A stretch of DNA of 64,000 nt from Arthrobacter silvisoli. GTDB lineage: Bacteria > Actinomycetota > Actinomycetes > Actinomycetales > Micrococcaceae. The stretch covers positions 1-64,000 of the forward strand of contig NZ_QRCU01000040.1 of the NCBI RefSeq assembly GCF_003369445.1. Direction: 5' to 3'. Shown piece after piece: positions 18,033-27,652 of this stretch; position 1 is the stretch's first letter; every line of letters starts with the position of its first letter. The notes below the pieces were generated by a model that saw only the letters and a list, made by a program, of their open reading frames with translations, did not search any database and was not told the DNA's origin. The position numbers were made by a program, and so were the translations under genes.

Positions 18033-18938
18033 CTAGGGCTTTCCCTTGTCGCGGCGCTTGAGGTAGCGCTCGAACTCGCGGGCGATGGATTCGCCTGTTG
18101 CCTCGGGCAGGTCGGCGGTGTCCTTGGCCTCTTCCAGCTGCCGGACGTAGGCGGCGATTTCCGGATCGTCCGTGGCGAGTTCGTTGACGCCACGTTCCCA
18201 GGCCTCGGCGTCTTCGGCCAGGGACTGGGTGTCCAGCGGGACTTGGAGGAGGTCCTCCACCTTGTGCAGGATCGCCAGCTGGGCCTTCGGGGACGGCGCC
18301 TGGGACACGTAGTGCGGAACGGCCGCCCACAACGAGACAGTGGGAAGTCCCGCCAGCATGGCAAACTCGGCCAGCACGCCCACAATGCCCACGGGACCCT
18401 CGTACTGGCTGGCCTCGAGGTTCAGGCGCTGCCTCAGGGCGTTGTCTTCCGTGGTCGTGCTCACCGGGATCGGCCGGCTGTGCGGAACATCGGCCAGCAG
18501 CGCGCCGAGGAGCACCACATAGTCGACTTTCATGGCTTCGGCGTGCACAAGCAGCTCGGTGGTATAGGCGCGCCAGCGGTAGGAAGGCTCCGTGCCGAGC
18601 ACCACCACCACGTCCACGTTGCTGTCCGGAACGCTGGCCCGGTACAGGCGGGTGGATGGCCATTTCACCCTGCGCTCCCCGGACGAGGTACGGCGCACCG
18701 TCGGGCGGGTGAACTGGAAATCGTAGTAGTCGTCGGCGTCCACGGTGGCCACCTTCTTGCCCTGCCACAGCTTATTCAGGTAGCGCAGCGCGTCGCTGGC
18801 TGCTTCACCGGCATCATTCCAGCCCTCGAAGGCGGCAAGCATTACGGTGGTCCTCTTGCCTTCCTGCGACGCCTGCAGGAGGTGCTCGGCTTCGCGGGGG
18901 GTGTCCTGTCCGTCGCGGGCTCCGTCCATACTGTTCAT
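18033..18938 (-). CDS. PAC2-family protein
   Basis: A 301-aa protein of the PAC2 (proteasome assembly chaperone 2-like) superfamily: FEGWNDAGEAASDAL near residue 37, VVVVLGTEPSYRWRAYT, YVVLLGALLADVPHSRPIPV and a conserved GPVGIVGVLAEFAMLAG block. The C-terminal 60 residues are a charged helical region. In eukaryotes and archaea PAC2 proteins help build or activate 20S proteasomes. The actinobacterial family sits near the proteasome locus, but its role is not established. Convergent with mshC. Confidence 0.85.
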   Translation of the reverse strand: MNSMDGARDGQDTPREAEHLLQASQEGKRTTVMLAAFEGWNDAGEAASDALRYLNKLWQGKKVATVDADDYYDFQFTRPTVRRTSSGERRVKWPSTRLYRASVPDSNVDVVVVLGTEPSYRWRAYTTELLVHAEAMKVDYVVLLGALLADVPHSRPIPVSTTTEDNALRQRLNLEASQYEGPVGIVGVLAEFAMLAGLPTVSLWAAVPHYVSQAPSPKAQLAILHKVEDLLQVPLDTQSLAEDAEAWERGVNELATDDPEIAAYVRQLEEAKDTADLPEATGESIAREFERYLKRRDKGKP

Positions 18939-19075
18939 TCCCTCACCCTACGTCGAAGCACCCCGGCTGTGCATGGCATCACACGCCGCTGCCGCCACGG
19001 CGTCCGTTCCACAGCGGGACCTGACGGGCCGGGCGGTGGCCGGGGGCAGGCCGCCGGACACGTAGACTGGACCAT

Positions 19076-19804
19076 ATGCATGCCGCCCCTTCCCAGCCCC
19101 GCCTGAAAGCCACCCTCTGGGACATGGATGGCACCTTGGTGGACACCGAACCGTACTGGATCGCCGCCGAACACGCACTCGTGGATGCCCACGGCGGGCA
19201 GTGGTCGCACGAGCAGGCCATGCAGCTGGTAGGCCAGTCCTTGATGCACTCGGCCGGCATCCTGCAGGACGCCGGGGTACAGATGGAGAAGCGCGAGATT
19301 ATCGACACGCTCAGTGCCCAGGTCATCGAGCGCATCAAGCTTGAGGTTCCGTGGCGGCCGGGTGCCCGCGAACTGCTCGAGGAACTGCACGGCGCCGGCG
19401 TGCGTTGCGCCCTTGTGACGATGTCCGAAGAACCCTTGGCCCGCGAAGTCGTGGCCAGCCTGCCCAAGCCCTACTTCGAGTTCCTGGTCACGGGTGACTC
19501 CGTCAGCCAAGGCAAGCCCCACCCGGAGGCGTACCTCACGGCGGTCGAACGCCTGCGCCTTTCCGACCCCGAGTTGACTGTCGATCATTGCGTAGCGCTC
19601 GAAGACTCCGTACCCGGCGTGACTGCCGCCCTCGCCTCAGGCGTGGTGACGGTGGGAATTCCACACCAGATGCCGCTGCCCGAAGACGGCAACCGCACCA
19701 CGTGGAGCACGCTTTCCGGGCGCACGGTGGCCGAACTCGAGCAACTCGTCGCGGACCGCGTCCGAGTGGCCGGCGCTGGCATCCTTCTTGAAGGGGCACG
19801 CTAG
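19076..19804 (+). CDS. HAD-family phosphatase/phosphomutase-like hydrolase
   Basis: Haloacid dehalogenase fold with all motifs: motif I WDMDGTLVDTE (nucleophile Asp in DMDGT), motif II VTMS, motif III Lys in the SQGKPHPEAYL stretch, motif IV VALEDSVPGVTAA. The alpha-helical cap between motifs I and II puts it in the beta-phosphoglucomutase-like subgroup. Substrate is unknown. The next gene's GTG begins directly after its TAG. Confidence 0.88.
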   Translation: MHAAPSQPRLKATLWDMDGTLVDTEPYWIAAEHALVDAHGGQWSHEQAMQLVGQSLMHSAGILQDAGVQMEKREIIDTLSAQVIERIKLEVPWRPGARELLEELHGAGVRCALVTMSEEPLAREVVASLPKPYFEFLVTGDSVSQGKPHPEAYLTAVERLRLSDPELTVDHCVALEDSVPGVTAALASGVVTVGIPHQMPLPEDGNRTTWSTLSGRTVAELEQLVADRVRVAGAGILLEGAR

Positions 19805-20968
19805 GTGGCCAGCGGCGCCGCGGACCATGGCGCCCACAGCGGACGCAAGGATGGCATCCGGCTCGGCAGGATCGCCGGCATCCCGGTGTACCTCGCCTAT
19901 TCCTGGTTCGCCATTGCGATCTTCATCGTAATCTCCAACGGGCCCATGTTGGCAGCCACATCGGACCTGGGACTGGCTGCCTATTTGGTCGCCTTCGCCT
20001 ACGCGGTGCTGCTGGCGGTGTCGGTCCTGGTGCATGAGCTGGCCCACGCGTTCAGTGCCCGTTTGTTCGGCTGGCCCACGGACAGGATCGTGCTGAACCT
20101 TTGGGGCGGGCACACGCAGTTCGAGAGCTTCACGGCGTCGCCCGGCCGTTCGGTCATCGTTGCTCTTGCAGGGCCCGCGGCCAACTTCGTGCTTGCCGGC
20201 GCCGCCTGGCCGCTGGTGGAGGCCCATGTCTTTTCAGGGGTGGCAGAAACGCTGCTGAACAGCGCGATGTGGGTGAATTTCCTGATCGGCATCTTCAACG
20301 TGCTCCCCGGGCTGCCCTTGGACGGCGGTCGCCTGGTGGAGTCCCTCGTTTGGAAAGCCACCGGAAGCCAGGAGAAGGGCACTATCGCCGCTGGCTGGAC
20401 CGGCCGCGGCATCGTCGTCGCCCTGCTTGCATTGTTCATTGTGGTGCCCTGGCTGCGCGGCGAGAGGCTGGACTTCGCCCGGACAGTCATCGCTGTCCTG
20501 GTCTGCGGCTTCCTCTGGCTGGGCGCCTCGGCGGCCATCAACCAGGCGGCCATGCGCAGCCGCCTTCGCTTCGTCAACGCCGGCGCCCTGGCCGAACCCG
20601 CTGTCGGTGTCCCGGACACCGCCAGCGTGGCAGACGCCCTGCGACTGTCCCCGGAAGGCCGGCCCGCCGTCGTCGTGCAGGATACTGGCGGCCGTCCCAG
20701 GGCGTGGGTGGTTCCCTCTTCGGCGCTGGCCGTACCGCCCGCACAACAGTCGACGACGCCGGTTACGGCTGTCGCCGCCGCACTGGCACCGGGCGCGTAT
20801 GTCCCCCGGACCGCCGGCGGTCAGGAACTCATCCAGTACCTCGCCCGCCTGGACGGCGGCGAGTATGCGGTGGTCGACGACTCCGGCGCGGTCACCGGAC
20901 TGCTCCGGCAGCAGGCCGTAGTGAGCGCCATTACAGGTAAAGATCCCCGCCGGAGCGGGCGCCCTTAG
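19805..20968 (+). CDS. Site-2 protease family (M50) membrane metalloprotease with CBS-like tail
   Basis: A 387-aa intramembrane zinc protease. HELAH (in LVHELAHAFSARLFGWP, about residues 77-93) is the zinc-binding HExxH. The second motif is LPGLPLDGGRLVES, whose Asp completes the site. Several hydrophobic helices surround these. The C-terminal 140 residues resemble a pair of CBS modules. GTG start immediately abuts the HAD gene. Substrate is unknown; regulated cleavage of anti-sigma factors is the usual role of the family. Confidence 0.87.
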   Translation: MASGAADHGAHSGRKDGIRLGRIAGIPVYLAYSWFAIAIFIVISNGPMLAATSDLGLAAYLVAFAYAVLLAVSVLVHELAHAFSARLFGWPTDRIVLNLWGGHTQFESFTASPGRSVIVALAGPAANFVLAGAAWPLVEAHVFSGVAETLLNSAMWVNFLIGIFNVLPGLPLDGGRLVESLVWKATGSQEKGTIAAGWTGRGIVVALLALFIVVPWLRGERLDFARTVIAVLVCGFLWLGASAAINQAAMRSRLRFVNAGALAEPAVGVPDTASVADALRLSPEGRPAVVVQDTGGRPRAWVVPSSALAVPPAQQSTTPVTAVAAALAPGAYVPRTAGGQELIQYLARLDGGEYAVVDDSGAVTGLLRQQAVVSAITGKDPRRSGRP

Positions 20969-21012
20969 CAGCTTCCCGGTAGAGTTACCTGCCGGCCATG
21001 AATTAATCCGGA

Positions 21013-21035
21013 CACCGCCGCGCTTCGCGGCGGTG
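21013..21035. repeat. Perfect 10-bp hairpin upstream of trmI
   Basis: CACCGCCGCG-CTT-CGCGGCGGTG, without a U-tail. It may be a tail-less terminator for the M50 gene or a structured leader of the trmI mRNA. Confidence 0.5.
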
Positions 21036-21073
21036 ATCCACGGCCCATCCTGACAAAAGCGAGGAACACATCC

Positions 21074-22132
21074 ATGAGCAGGGAAACCGCCGCCAGCAAC
21101 GACATTGTGGAGACGGGCGCGGACACTTCGGCAAGCCAGGCGACGGGAGCGGCGCGCAGGCGCGGGCCGTTCCGCGTCGGTGAGCGTGTCCAGCTCACGG
21201 ATGAACGCGGCCGGATGAACACCATCACCCTTGAGGTGGGTGGCGCGTTCCACACGCACCGTGGCTTCCTGAACCACGACGAAATTATCGGCAAGGTGGA
21301 CGGTTCGGTCGTCTCCAACAACATCGGCCAGCAGTACCAGACCCTGCGTCCGTTGCTTTCGGACTTCGTGCTCTCGATGCCCCGTGGCGCGGCCGTGGTC
21401 TACCCGAAGGACGCCGGCCAGATCGTCACCATGGCGGACATCTTCCCGGGCGCCCGCGTGGTGGAAGCCGGCGTGGGTTCCGGCGCCCTCTCGATCTCCT
21501 TGCTGCGCGCGGTGGGCGACGCCGGCTACCTGCACTCCTTTGAACGCCGCGAGGAATTCGCGGACATTGCCCGTGGCAACGTGGAAACCATCTTCGGCGG
21601 CCCGCACCCGGCCTGGAAGATCTCGCTTGGCGACTTCCAGGAGGAAGTGGTCCGCAGCGAGAAGCCCGGCTCCGTGGACCGCGTGGTGCTGGACATGCTT
21701 GCCCCATGGGAATGCATCGACGCCGTCGCCACTGTGCTTGCTCCGGGCGGCGTGTGGATCAATTACGTCGCTACCGTCACCCAGCTTTCCCGCACCGCTG
21801 AGGCGATCAGGGCTGACGGACGCTTCACCGAGCCCGATGCCTGGGAGTCCATGGTGCGCGGCTGGCACCTCGAAGGCCTCGCCGTACGCCCGGACCACCG
21901 CATGGTGGCACACACCGGCTTCCTGCTGGTCACCCGCCGCCTGGCCGACGGCGTCACCGGCATCTCCACGAAACGCCGGCCCTCCAAGACCGAATTCAGC
22001 GAAGAAGACCTGAACGCCTGGACCCCCGGCGCGGTAGGGGAGCGTGCGGTTTCGGACAAGAAGCTCCGCCGCGCTGCCCGGGACGCCATCGCCGGCACCA
22101 ATGTCATGGATGCACCGGGCGAGGACGGCTAG
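21074..22132 (+). CDS. trmI: tRNA (adenine-58-N1)-methyltransferase
   Basis: Class I SAM methyltransferase making m1A58 in the tRNA T-loop. Seen: N-terminal beta domain (FRVGERVQLTDERG), the conserved segment around IGKVDGSVVSNN, and the SAM motif VVEAGVGSGALSISLL. Motif IV-like VVLDMLAPWECIDAV follows. 352 aa with an N-terminal low-complexity extension and basic C-terminal tail. In actinobacteria trmI typically lies immediately upstream of the proteasomal ATPase, as here. Confidence 0.92.
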   Translation: MSRETAASNDIVETGADTSASQATGAARRRGPFRVGERVQLTDERGRMNTITLEVGGAFHTHRGFLNHDEIIGKVDGSVVSNNIGQQYQTLRPLLSDFVLSMPRGAAVVYPKDAGQIVTMADIFPGARVVEAGVGSGALSISLLRAVGDAGYLHSFERREEFADIARGNVETIFGGPHPAWKISLGDFQEEVVRSEKPGSVDRVVLDMLAPWECIDAVATVLAPGGVWINYVATVTQLSRTAEAIRADGRFTEPDAWESMVRGWHLEGLAVRPDHRMVAHTGFLLVTRRLADGVTGISTKRRPSKTEFSEEDLNAWTPGAVGERAVSDKKLRRAARDAIAGTNVMDAPGEDG

Positions 22133-22231
22133 CGAAGATCACAAACTGGTCCGCATTCCGGATGTCAGAGTCTTCCCCGGCCTTTTGAGAGCTAAGGTCT
22201 ATCTATAGACGCAGGAAGGGGCTGATGCTTC

Positions 22232-24037
22232 GTGGATACCGCGAACAACGATTTCGGACTGACACCGGAAGAGTCCTCCGCAAACGCGGAAGGAACAGTG
22301 GAGCGCGGTTTGGCCGCGATCGGACCGAAGCCGGGAGAAGGCGAACTGACGGTCGCCGAACGGCAGATCAACATCCTTCGCGACAAACTCCGGCACATCG
22401 ACCGGCAACTTGCGGCAGCAACCCAGAACAACAGCAAACTCGTCACCATGCTGGAAACGGCGAAGGCCGAAATCGTCCGGCTCAAGAGCGCCCTGGAGCA
22501 GGACGGCCAGCCGCCCTACAGCTTCGGCACCATCCTGCAGATCAATCCGCGCCGCCAGCCTACGGCCGGCAACGCCGGACAGGCCGCCACGGAAGAATCC
22601 GTGGACATCTTCAACGCGGGGCGGAAAATGCGCGTCGGCATCAGCCCGCTGGTCAACGTCAACCAGCTGGCCGTGGGCCAGGAAGTGCTGCTGAACGAAG
22701 CTCTGCTGGTGGTCATGGCGCTCGGCTACGAACGGGCCGGCGAACTGGTCACCCTGAAGGAATTGCTGGGCCATGACCGGGCCCTGGTAGTCGGCCGTGC
22801 CGATGAGGAACGGGTGGTCCGGCTCTCCGGTGCACTGCAGAGGCAGTCCCTGCGCGTCGGAGACGCCCTGTCCTTGGATTCGCGCACCGGGTACGTCTTG
22901 GAGAAAGTGCCTCGCGCGGAAGTCGAAAACCTGGTCCTGGAGGAAGTTCCGGACATCACCTACGAGGATATCGGCGGCCTCGGCCCGCAGATCGAACAGA
23001 TCCGCGACGCCGTCGAGCTTCCCTTCCTGCACCCGGACCTCTACCGCGAGCATGGGCTCAAGGCGCCCAAGGGCATCCTGCTGTACGGCCCTCCCGGCTG
23101 CGGCAAGACCCTGATCGCCAAAGCCGTGGCCAACTCCCTGGCCGCCCGGGCCGGCGAGCGTGCGGGCAACAGCGAACTGCAGAGCTACTTCCTCAACATC
23201 AAGGGCCCGGAACTGCTGGACAAGTACGTGGGCGAGACCGAACGCCATATCCGGCTGATTTTCGCCAGGGCGCGGGAGAAGGCATCCGACGGCAGCCCCG
23301 TGGTGGTTTTCTTCGACGAGATGGACTCGCTGTTCCGCACCCGCGGCACCGGGGTGTCCTCCGACGTCGAAACCACCATCGTGCCGCAGCTGTTGAGCGA
23401 GATCGACGGCGTGGAGCGGCTGGACAACGTGATCGTAATCGGCGCATCCAACCGTGAAGATATGATCGACCCCGCCATCCTGCGGCCCGGACGCCTCGAC
23501 GTGAAGGTCAAGATCCAGCGTCCGGACGCCGAAGCTGCCGCGGACATCTTCGCCAAGTACATCACCACGGACCTGCCGTTCCACCCGAACGACCTCGCCG
23601 AACACCACGGTGATGTGCAGTCCACGGTGGACGCGATGATCCAGCGGACCGTGGAAGCGATGTACTCCACCGAGAAGTCCAACGAATACCTCGAAGTGAC
23701 CTACGCCAACGGCGATACCGAAATGCTGTACTTCAAGGACTTCAACTCCGGCGCAGTGATCCAGAACGTGGTGGACCGTGCCAAGAAGTACGCCATCAAG
23801 GACCTGCTCACCACCAAACAGAAGGGCTTGCGGATCGACCACCTGCTGCGCGCCGTCGTGGACGAATTCCGTGAGCACGAGGACATGCCCAACACCACCA
23901 ACCCGGACGACTGGGCACGCATCTCGGGTAAGAAGGGCGAACGCATCACCTACATCCGCACCATCGTCCAGGGCAAGGCCGGCCAGGAGCCCGGGAAGTC
24001 GATCGAGACGACCCCGAACACCGGCCAGTACCTGTGA
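22232..24037 (+). CDS. arc: Proteasome-associated AAA ATPase ARC/Mpa
   Basis: Hexameric unfoldase that recognises pupylated proteins and feeds them to the 20S core. Domains in order: N-terminal coiled coil (about residues 42-90) that binds Pup, tandem OB interdomain (about 95-235), AAA domain with Walker A GPPGCGKT (286-293) and Walker [10 protein letters not shown] (357-365). The C-terminus is GQYL, whose penultimate Tyr docks on the proteasome alpha ring. GTG start; 601 aa, close to Mpa (609). It overlaps or nearly overlaps dop. The name Mpa is used in mycobacteria and ARC elsewhere. Confidence 0.96.
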   Translation: MDTANNDFGLTPEESSANAEGTVERGLAAIGPKPGEGELTVAERQINILRDKLRHIDRQLAAATQNNSKLVTMLETAKAEIVRLKSALEQDGQPPYSFGTILQINPRRQPTAGNAGQAATEESVDIFNAGRKMRVGISPLVNVNQLAVGQEVLLNEALLVVMALGYERAGELVTLKELLGHDRALVVGRADEERVVRLSGALQRQSLRVGDALSLDSRTGYVLEKVPRAEVENLVLEEVPDITYEDIGGLGPQIEQIRDAVELPFLHPDLYREHGLKAPKGILLYGPPGCGKTLIAKAVANSLAARAGERAGNSELQSYFLNIKGPELLDKYVGETERHIRLIFARAREKASDGSPVVVFFDEMDSLFRTRGTGVSSDVETTIVPQLLSEIDGVERLDNVIVIGASNREDMIDPAILRPGRLDVKVKIQRPDAEAAADIFAKYITTDLPFHPNDLAEHHGDVQSTVDAMIQRTVEAMYSTEKSNEYLEVTYANGDTEMLYFKDFNSGAVIQNVVDRAKKYAIKDLLTTKQKGLRIDHLLRAVVDEFREHEDMPNTTNPDDWARISGKKGERITYIRTIVQGKAGQEPGKSIETTPNTGQYL

Positions 24038-24087
24038 CCACGGGAAGCGGGGCTCTGCCGGGGAGCGAGCTGCCGGCAGGCGGAGCC

Positions 24088-25704
24088 ATGCGCGTGATGG
24101 GCTCTGAAACCGAGTACGGCATCCACGCCCCCTCTGCTCCCGGCGCCAACGCCACCATGATGTCCGCCCGGGTCATCCAGGCCTACGCGCAGATCACCCG
24201 GCAGAAGACAGCCGGGGGAGCGGAGACCCGCTGGGACTACACGGACGAGGAGCCGCTGCATGACGCCCGCGGCTGGACCCTGGAGCGCAGCGCGGCCGAC
24301 CCCAGCCAGCTTACCGACCAGCCGCCGGTGCTCGACGCCGAAGCGGTGGCCCTCGCGTACGGCCGCCAGGAACTGGAAGCCGACGGTTCAGACGAAGCCG
24401 GCTCACTTCTGATGAACATGGTCCTCGGCAATGGTGCCCGGCTCTACGTGGACCACGCCCATCCGGAATACTCGAGCCCCGAGGTGACCAACCCGCTTGC
24501 GGCCGTTACCTGGGACGCGGCCGGCGACCTGGTGGCCCTGGCCGCGGTCCGGAAGCTCGCGGCCGACCCGGAACTGCCGCCGATCAACCTCTACAAGAAC
24601 AACACGGACAATAAGTCCGTCTCCTACGGCTCCCATGAGAACTACCTCATGCCGCGTTCGGTGCCCTTCGGGGAGATCGTGCGCGGACTCACCCCCTTCT
24701 TCGCCACCCGACAGGTCATCTGCGGGGCGGGACGGGTGGGGATTGGCCAGGACGGTTCCCGTCCGGGGTACCAGATCAGCCAGCGGGCGGACTTCTTCGA
24801 GGCCGAAGTCGGTCTCGAGACCACCATCCGCCGGCCGATCATCAATACCCGCGACGAACCGCATGCCACCGCGGACAAGTACCGGCGGCTGCATGTCATC
24901 ATCGGCGACGCCAACCTGAGCCAGGTTTCCAACTACCTCAAGTTCGGCACCACGGCCATGGTGCTCAGCTTGATCGAGGCCGGCCAGGCTCCGAAGCTCG
25001 AACTCCACGAACCGGTAGCGGCGCTGCAGGAAATCAGCCACGACACCTCCCTCAGCACCACCGTCCGCCTGTTGGATGGCCGCAGAGTCACGGCGCTGGA
25101 CATCCAATGGATCTACTACGAGGCCGCGGCCAAGCTTGCCCAGGAAACCAGTGTCTCCGACGCGGTCAGCGGCGACGGACACACGCAGGGCGTGCTGGAA
25201 CGCTGGGAGTCGGTCCTCACCCTGCTCGGTTCCAACCCTCCTGCCGCCGCCTCCTCGGTGGAATGGCTCGCGAAGCTCGCCCTCCTCGAGGGGTACCGCA
25301 GGCGCGACGGGCTCCAGTGGGGCGACGCCCGGCTAGGCCTTGTGGACCTGCAATGGTCAGATATCCGCCCCGAAAAGGGGCTGTACTACCGGATGCTCGC
25401 CCGGGATCGGATGCAGCGCATGGTCGACGACGGTGCGATCGCCCGGGCCGCCGTCGAACCGCCGTCGGACACTCGGGCGTTTTTCCGCGGAAAGTGCGTT
25501 TCAACGTTCGGCAAGCAGGTGGTCGGGGCCAGCTGGGACTCGGTCATCTTCGATGTCCCAGGCATCGGAAAGCTGCAGCGCGTGCCCACCAGGGAACCGC
25601 TCCGCGGCACAGAATCCCTCACCGGGGAACTGTTCCGGAAGCACACCACGGCCGAAGGATTCCTCGGCGAACTGCTCGGCCCGCCACCGGCTCCCCGGGG
25701 CTGA
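24088..25704 (+). CDS. dop: Deamidase/depupylase of Pup
   Basis: Carboxylate-amine ligase-fold enzyme that deamidates Pup's C-terminal Gln to Glu and removes Pup from substrates. Seen: N-terminal MGSETEYG with the metal-binding Glu residues, the Dop-specific loop (about residues 42-75), YVDHAHPEYSSPE with nucleophile-candidate Asp122, the [19 protein letters not shown] block and INTRDEPHA. The ATG at 24088 is preferred since homologues begin at this point and AGGCGGAG precedes it. An upstream GTG at 24034 overlapping the arc stop would add 18 unconserved residues. It is needed here because Pup is encoded with Gln at its end. Confidence 0.94.
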   Translation: MRVMGSETEYGIHAPSAPGANATMMSARVIQAYAQITRQKTAGGAETRWDYTDEEPLHDARGWTLERSAADPSQLTDQPPVLDAEAVALAYGRQELEADGSDEAGSLLMNMVLGNGARLYVDHAHPEYSSPEVTNPLAAVTWDAAGDLVALAAVRKLAADPELPPINLYKNNTDNKSVSYGSHENYLMPRSVPFGEIVRGLTPFFATRQVICGAGRVGIGQDGSRPGYQISQRADFFEAEVGLETTIRRPIINTRDEPHATADKYRRLHVIIGDANLSQVSNYLKFGTTAMVLSLIEAGQAPKLELHEPVAALQEISHDTSLSTTVRLLDGRRVTALDIQWIYYEAAAKLAQETSVSDAVSGDGHTQGVLERWESVLTLLGSNPPAAASSVEWLAKLALLEGYRRRDGLQWGDARLGLVDLQWSDIRPEKGLYYRMLARDRMQRMVDDGAIARAAVEPPSDTRAFFRGKCVSTFGKQVVGASWDSVIFDVPGIGKLQRVPTREPLRGTESLTGELFRKHTTAEGFLGELLGPPPAPRG

Positions 25705-25861
25705 ACGGCAGGCCCGCGGCGCGGAGCGAATCGCCTGCGGGAAAACAGCAGCACGGCCGCCCGCACCGTGGCAGTATGGCATTACAGGGAGTCCCCACAG
25801 CGGTTCCGCTCCGGAGCCGCCGGCGGGGGCACCCCGCACAATGAAGAGAATGGAGAGGGTC

Positions 25862-26065
25862 ATGGCAGCCCAGGAACAACAACAGCCGCAGTCCCGGGAT
25901 ACCGAGATCGAAGACGAGGTACCCGAGGCACCCCCGGCCGCACCGGAGGCCCAGGCATCCGCAGCCACCCAGGGCGTGGACGACCTGTTGGACGAAATCG
26001 ACGGCGTGCTTGAATCCAACGCCGAAGAGTTTGTCCGTGCATTCGTGCAAAAGGGCGGCCAATAG
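25862..26065 (+). CDS. pup: Prokaryotic ubiquitin-like protein Pup
   Basis: A 67-aa intrinsically disordered tag. The C-terminal half is conserved ([20 protein letters not shown]) and the end is QKGGQ, the GGQ form that must be deamidated by Dop before PafA can ligate it to lysines. A strong GGAGAGG ribosome-binding site precedes the chosen ATG; an ATG 12 bp upstream is also possible. About 157 bp separate it from dop, enough for its own promoter. Confidence 0.96.
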   Translation: MAAQEQQQPQSRDTEIEDEVPEAPPAAPEAQASAATQGVDDLLDEIDGVLESNAEEFVRAFVQKGGQ

Positions 26066-26132
26066 CGGCAGGGCCCCACCCATTGCCCGGCCGGCGCCGG
26101 GCCCCGGATGTCATCGTCGAAGGAGCGCAGCA

Positions 26133-26942
26133 GTGCAGGAGCTAACGGCCGGCTTCCCGGCCACCCAGGCAACGTCGTCATTCACCGAGTATCTGCAGCG
26201 CTCAAGGCCCGAACTCCTTCCCGGCAGCCAGTCGCTCCCCGCCGGGCAGCTTCCGCAGGCACCCCACGCCACCACCATCGTCGCCTTGGCCTATCCGGGC
26301 GGTGTGCTGATGGCGGGGGACCGGCGGGCGACCATGGGCAACGTCATCGCCAGCAGGCACATCGAAAAAGTCTTCCCGGCCGACAGCTATTCAGTGCTGG
26401 GCATCGCCGGAACGGCCGGGCTGGCCATCGACATCACCAAGCTCTTCCAAGTGGAGCTGGAGCACTACGAAAAGATCGAAGGCACCCTGCTTAGCCTGGA
26501 CGGCAAAGCCAACCGCCTCGGTGCCATGATCCGCAGCAACCTGCCCATGGCGATGCAGGGCATGGCCGTGGTCCCGCTGTTCGCCGGTTTCGATCAGGTG
26601 GCCCAGCTCGGCCGCCTGTTCTCCTATGACGTCACCGGAGGCCGCTACGAGGAACAGGAGCACCACTCAGTGGGATCGGGTTCCGTCTTCGCCCGGGGCG
26701 CCCTCAAGAAGCTGTGGCGCCCCAACCTTTCCGAGAGCGAGGCGGTTGCCGTCGCCGTCGAGGCCCTTTACGACGCCGCCGACGACGACTCCGCGACGGG
26801 CGGTCCGGACCCCGTCCGTCAGCTCTGGCCTGTGGTGTACACCGTGAACCGCGCAGGCGCCCGCCGGGTGCCGGAGCGGGAACTGGCCGAGATTGCCGGC
26901 CGGATCGCGAGCTCACGCACCATTGAAGGAAGGGAGGCCTGA
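26133..26942 (+). CDS. prcB: 20S proteasome beta subunit
   Basis: Catalytic subunit. An N-terminal propeptide of about 46 residues ends at A46; autocleavage exposes Thr47 ([13 protein letters not shown]), the active-site nucleophile. GDRRAT and the later Gly-rich strands match beta subunits. The GTG at 26133 follows AAGGAG at good spacing. Longer starts overlap pup and are rejected. 1 bp separates it from the prcA ATG, so the two subunits are co-translated. Confidence 0.96.
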   Translation: MQELTAGFPATQATSSFTEYLQRSRPELLPGSQSLPAGQLPQAPHATTIVALAYPGGVLMAGDRRATMGNVIASRHIEKVFPADSYSVLGIAGTAGLAIDITKLFQVELEHYEKIEGTLLSLDGKANRLGAMIRSNLPMAMQGMAVVPLFAGFDQVAQLGRLFSYDVTGGRYEEQEHHSVGSGSVFARGALKKLWRPNLSESEAVAVAVEALYDAADDDSATGGPDPVRQLWPVVYTVNRAGARRVPERELAEIAGRIASSRTIEGREA

Positions 26943-26943
26943 C

Positions 26944-27651
26944 ATGACCCAGCAGTTCTACGTTTCGCCCGAGCAACTGATGAAGGACCGCGCGGATTTC
27001 GCGCGGAAGGGGATTGCCCGGGGCCGCTCGGTGGTCGTGATCAGTTGCGCCGACGGCATCGCCCTCGTGGCCGAGAACCCCTCCCCGTCCCTGCATAAAC
27101 TCGGGGAAATCTACGACAAGATCGCCTTCGCAGCGGTCGGCAAATACAACGAATTCGAGAGCCTGCGCCAGGCCGGCGTGCGCTACGCGGATGTCCGTGG
27201 CTACTCCTACGACCGGGAAGACGTCACCGCCCGCGGCCTCGCAAGCGTCTATGCGCAGAGCCTGGGTGCGGTGTTCACCGCCGAACAGAAACCCTTCGAG
27301 GTCGAACTGGCCGTGGCCGAGGTGGGCCGGGACCAGGCCTCCGACCACTTGTACCGGCTGACCTTCGACGGTTCGATCGCCGACGTCAACGGTTTCGTGG
27401 CGATGGGGGGCCTGGCCGAGCAGGTCTCCGCGGTCCTCGAAGCCGGATGGAGCCCCGAGCTCAGCCTGGCCGGTGCGCTCCGGCTCGCCGTACGGGCCCT
27501 GGCCGCGGACAAGGACGCGGAGGCCTTGCCCGGCACTGCGGTGGAGGCAGCAGTGCTCGACCGCGGTTCCGAGAGCAGCCGCGGCAGCCGCCGTTCTTTC
27601 CGGCGGCTGTCCGCCGATGAAATTGTTCGCCTGCTGGAAGGGGAGGCCTGA
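26944..27651 (+). CDS. prcA: 20S proteasome alpha subunit
   Basis: A 235-aa structural ring subunit forming the gate. It starts with the alpha-type helix ([20 protein letters not shown]) and continues [22 protein letters not shown] and the [14 protein letters not shown] block. No propeptide or catalytic Thr, as expected. The C-terminal tail (about residues 205-235) is Ser/Arg-rich. It lies between prcB and pafA with 1-bp gaps on each side. Confidence 0.95.
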   Translation: MTQQFYVSPEQLMKDRADFARKGIARGRSVVVISCADGIALVAENPSPSLHKLGEIYDKIAFAAVGKYNEFESLRQAGVRYADVRGYSYDREDVTARGLASVYAQSLGAVFTAEQKPFEVELAVAEVGRDQASDHLYRLTFDGSIADVNGFVAMGGLAEQVSAVLEAGWSPELSLAGALRLAVRALAADKDAEALPGTAVEAAVLDRGSESSRGSRRSFRRLSADEIVRLLEGEA

Positions 27652-27652
27652 C

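Noticed and set aside
20234..21913. 559-aa open frame on the - strand
   Set aside because: Antisense to the M50 protease and trmI, both well supported.
22199..23878. 559-aa open frame on the - strand
   Set aside because: Antisense shadow of arc.
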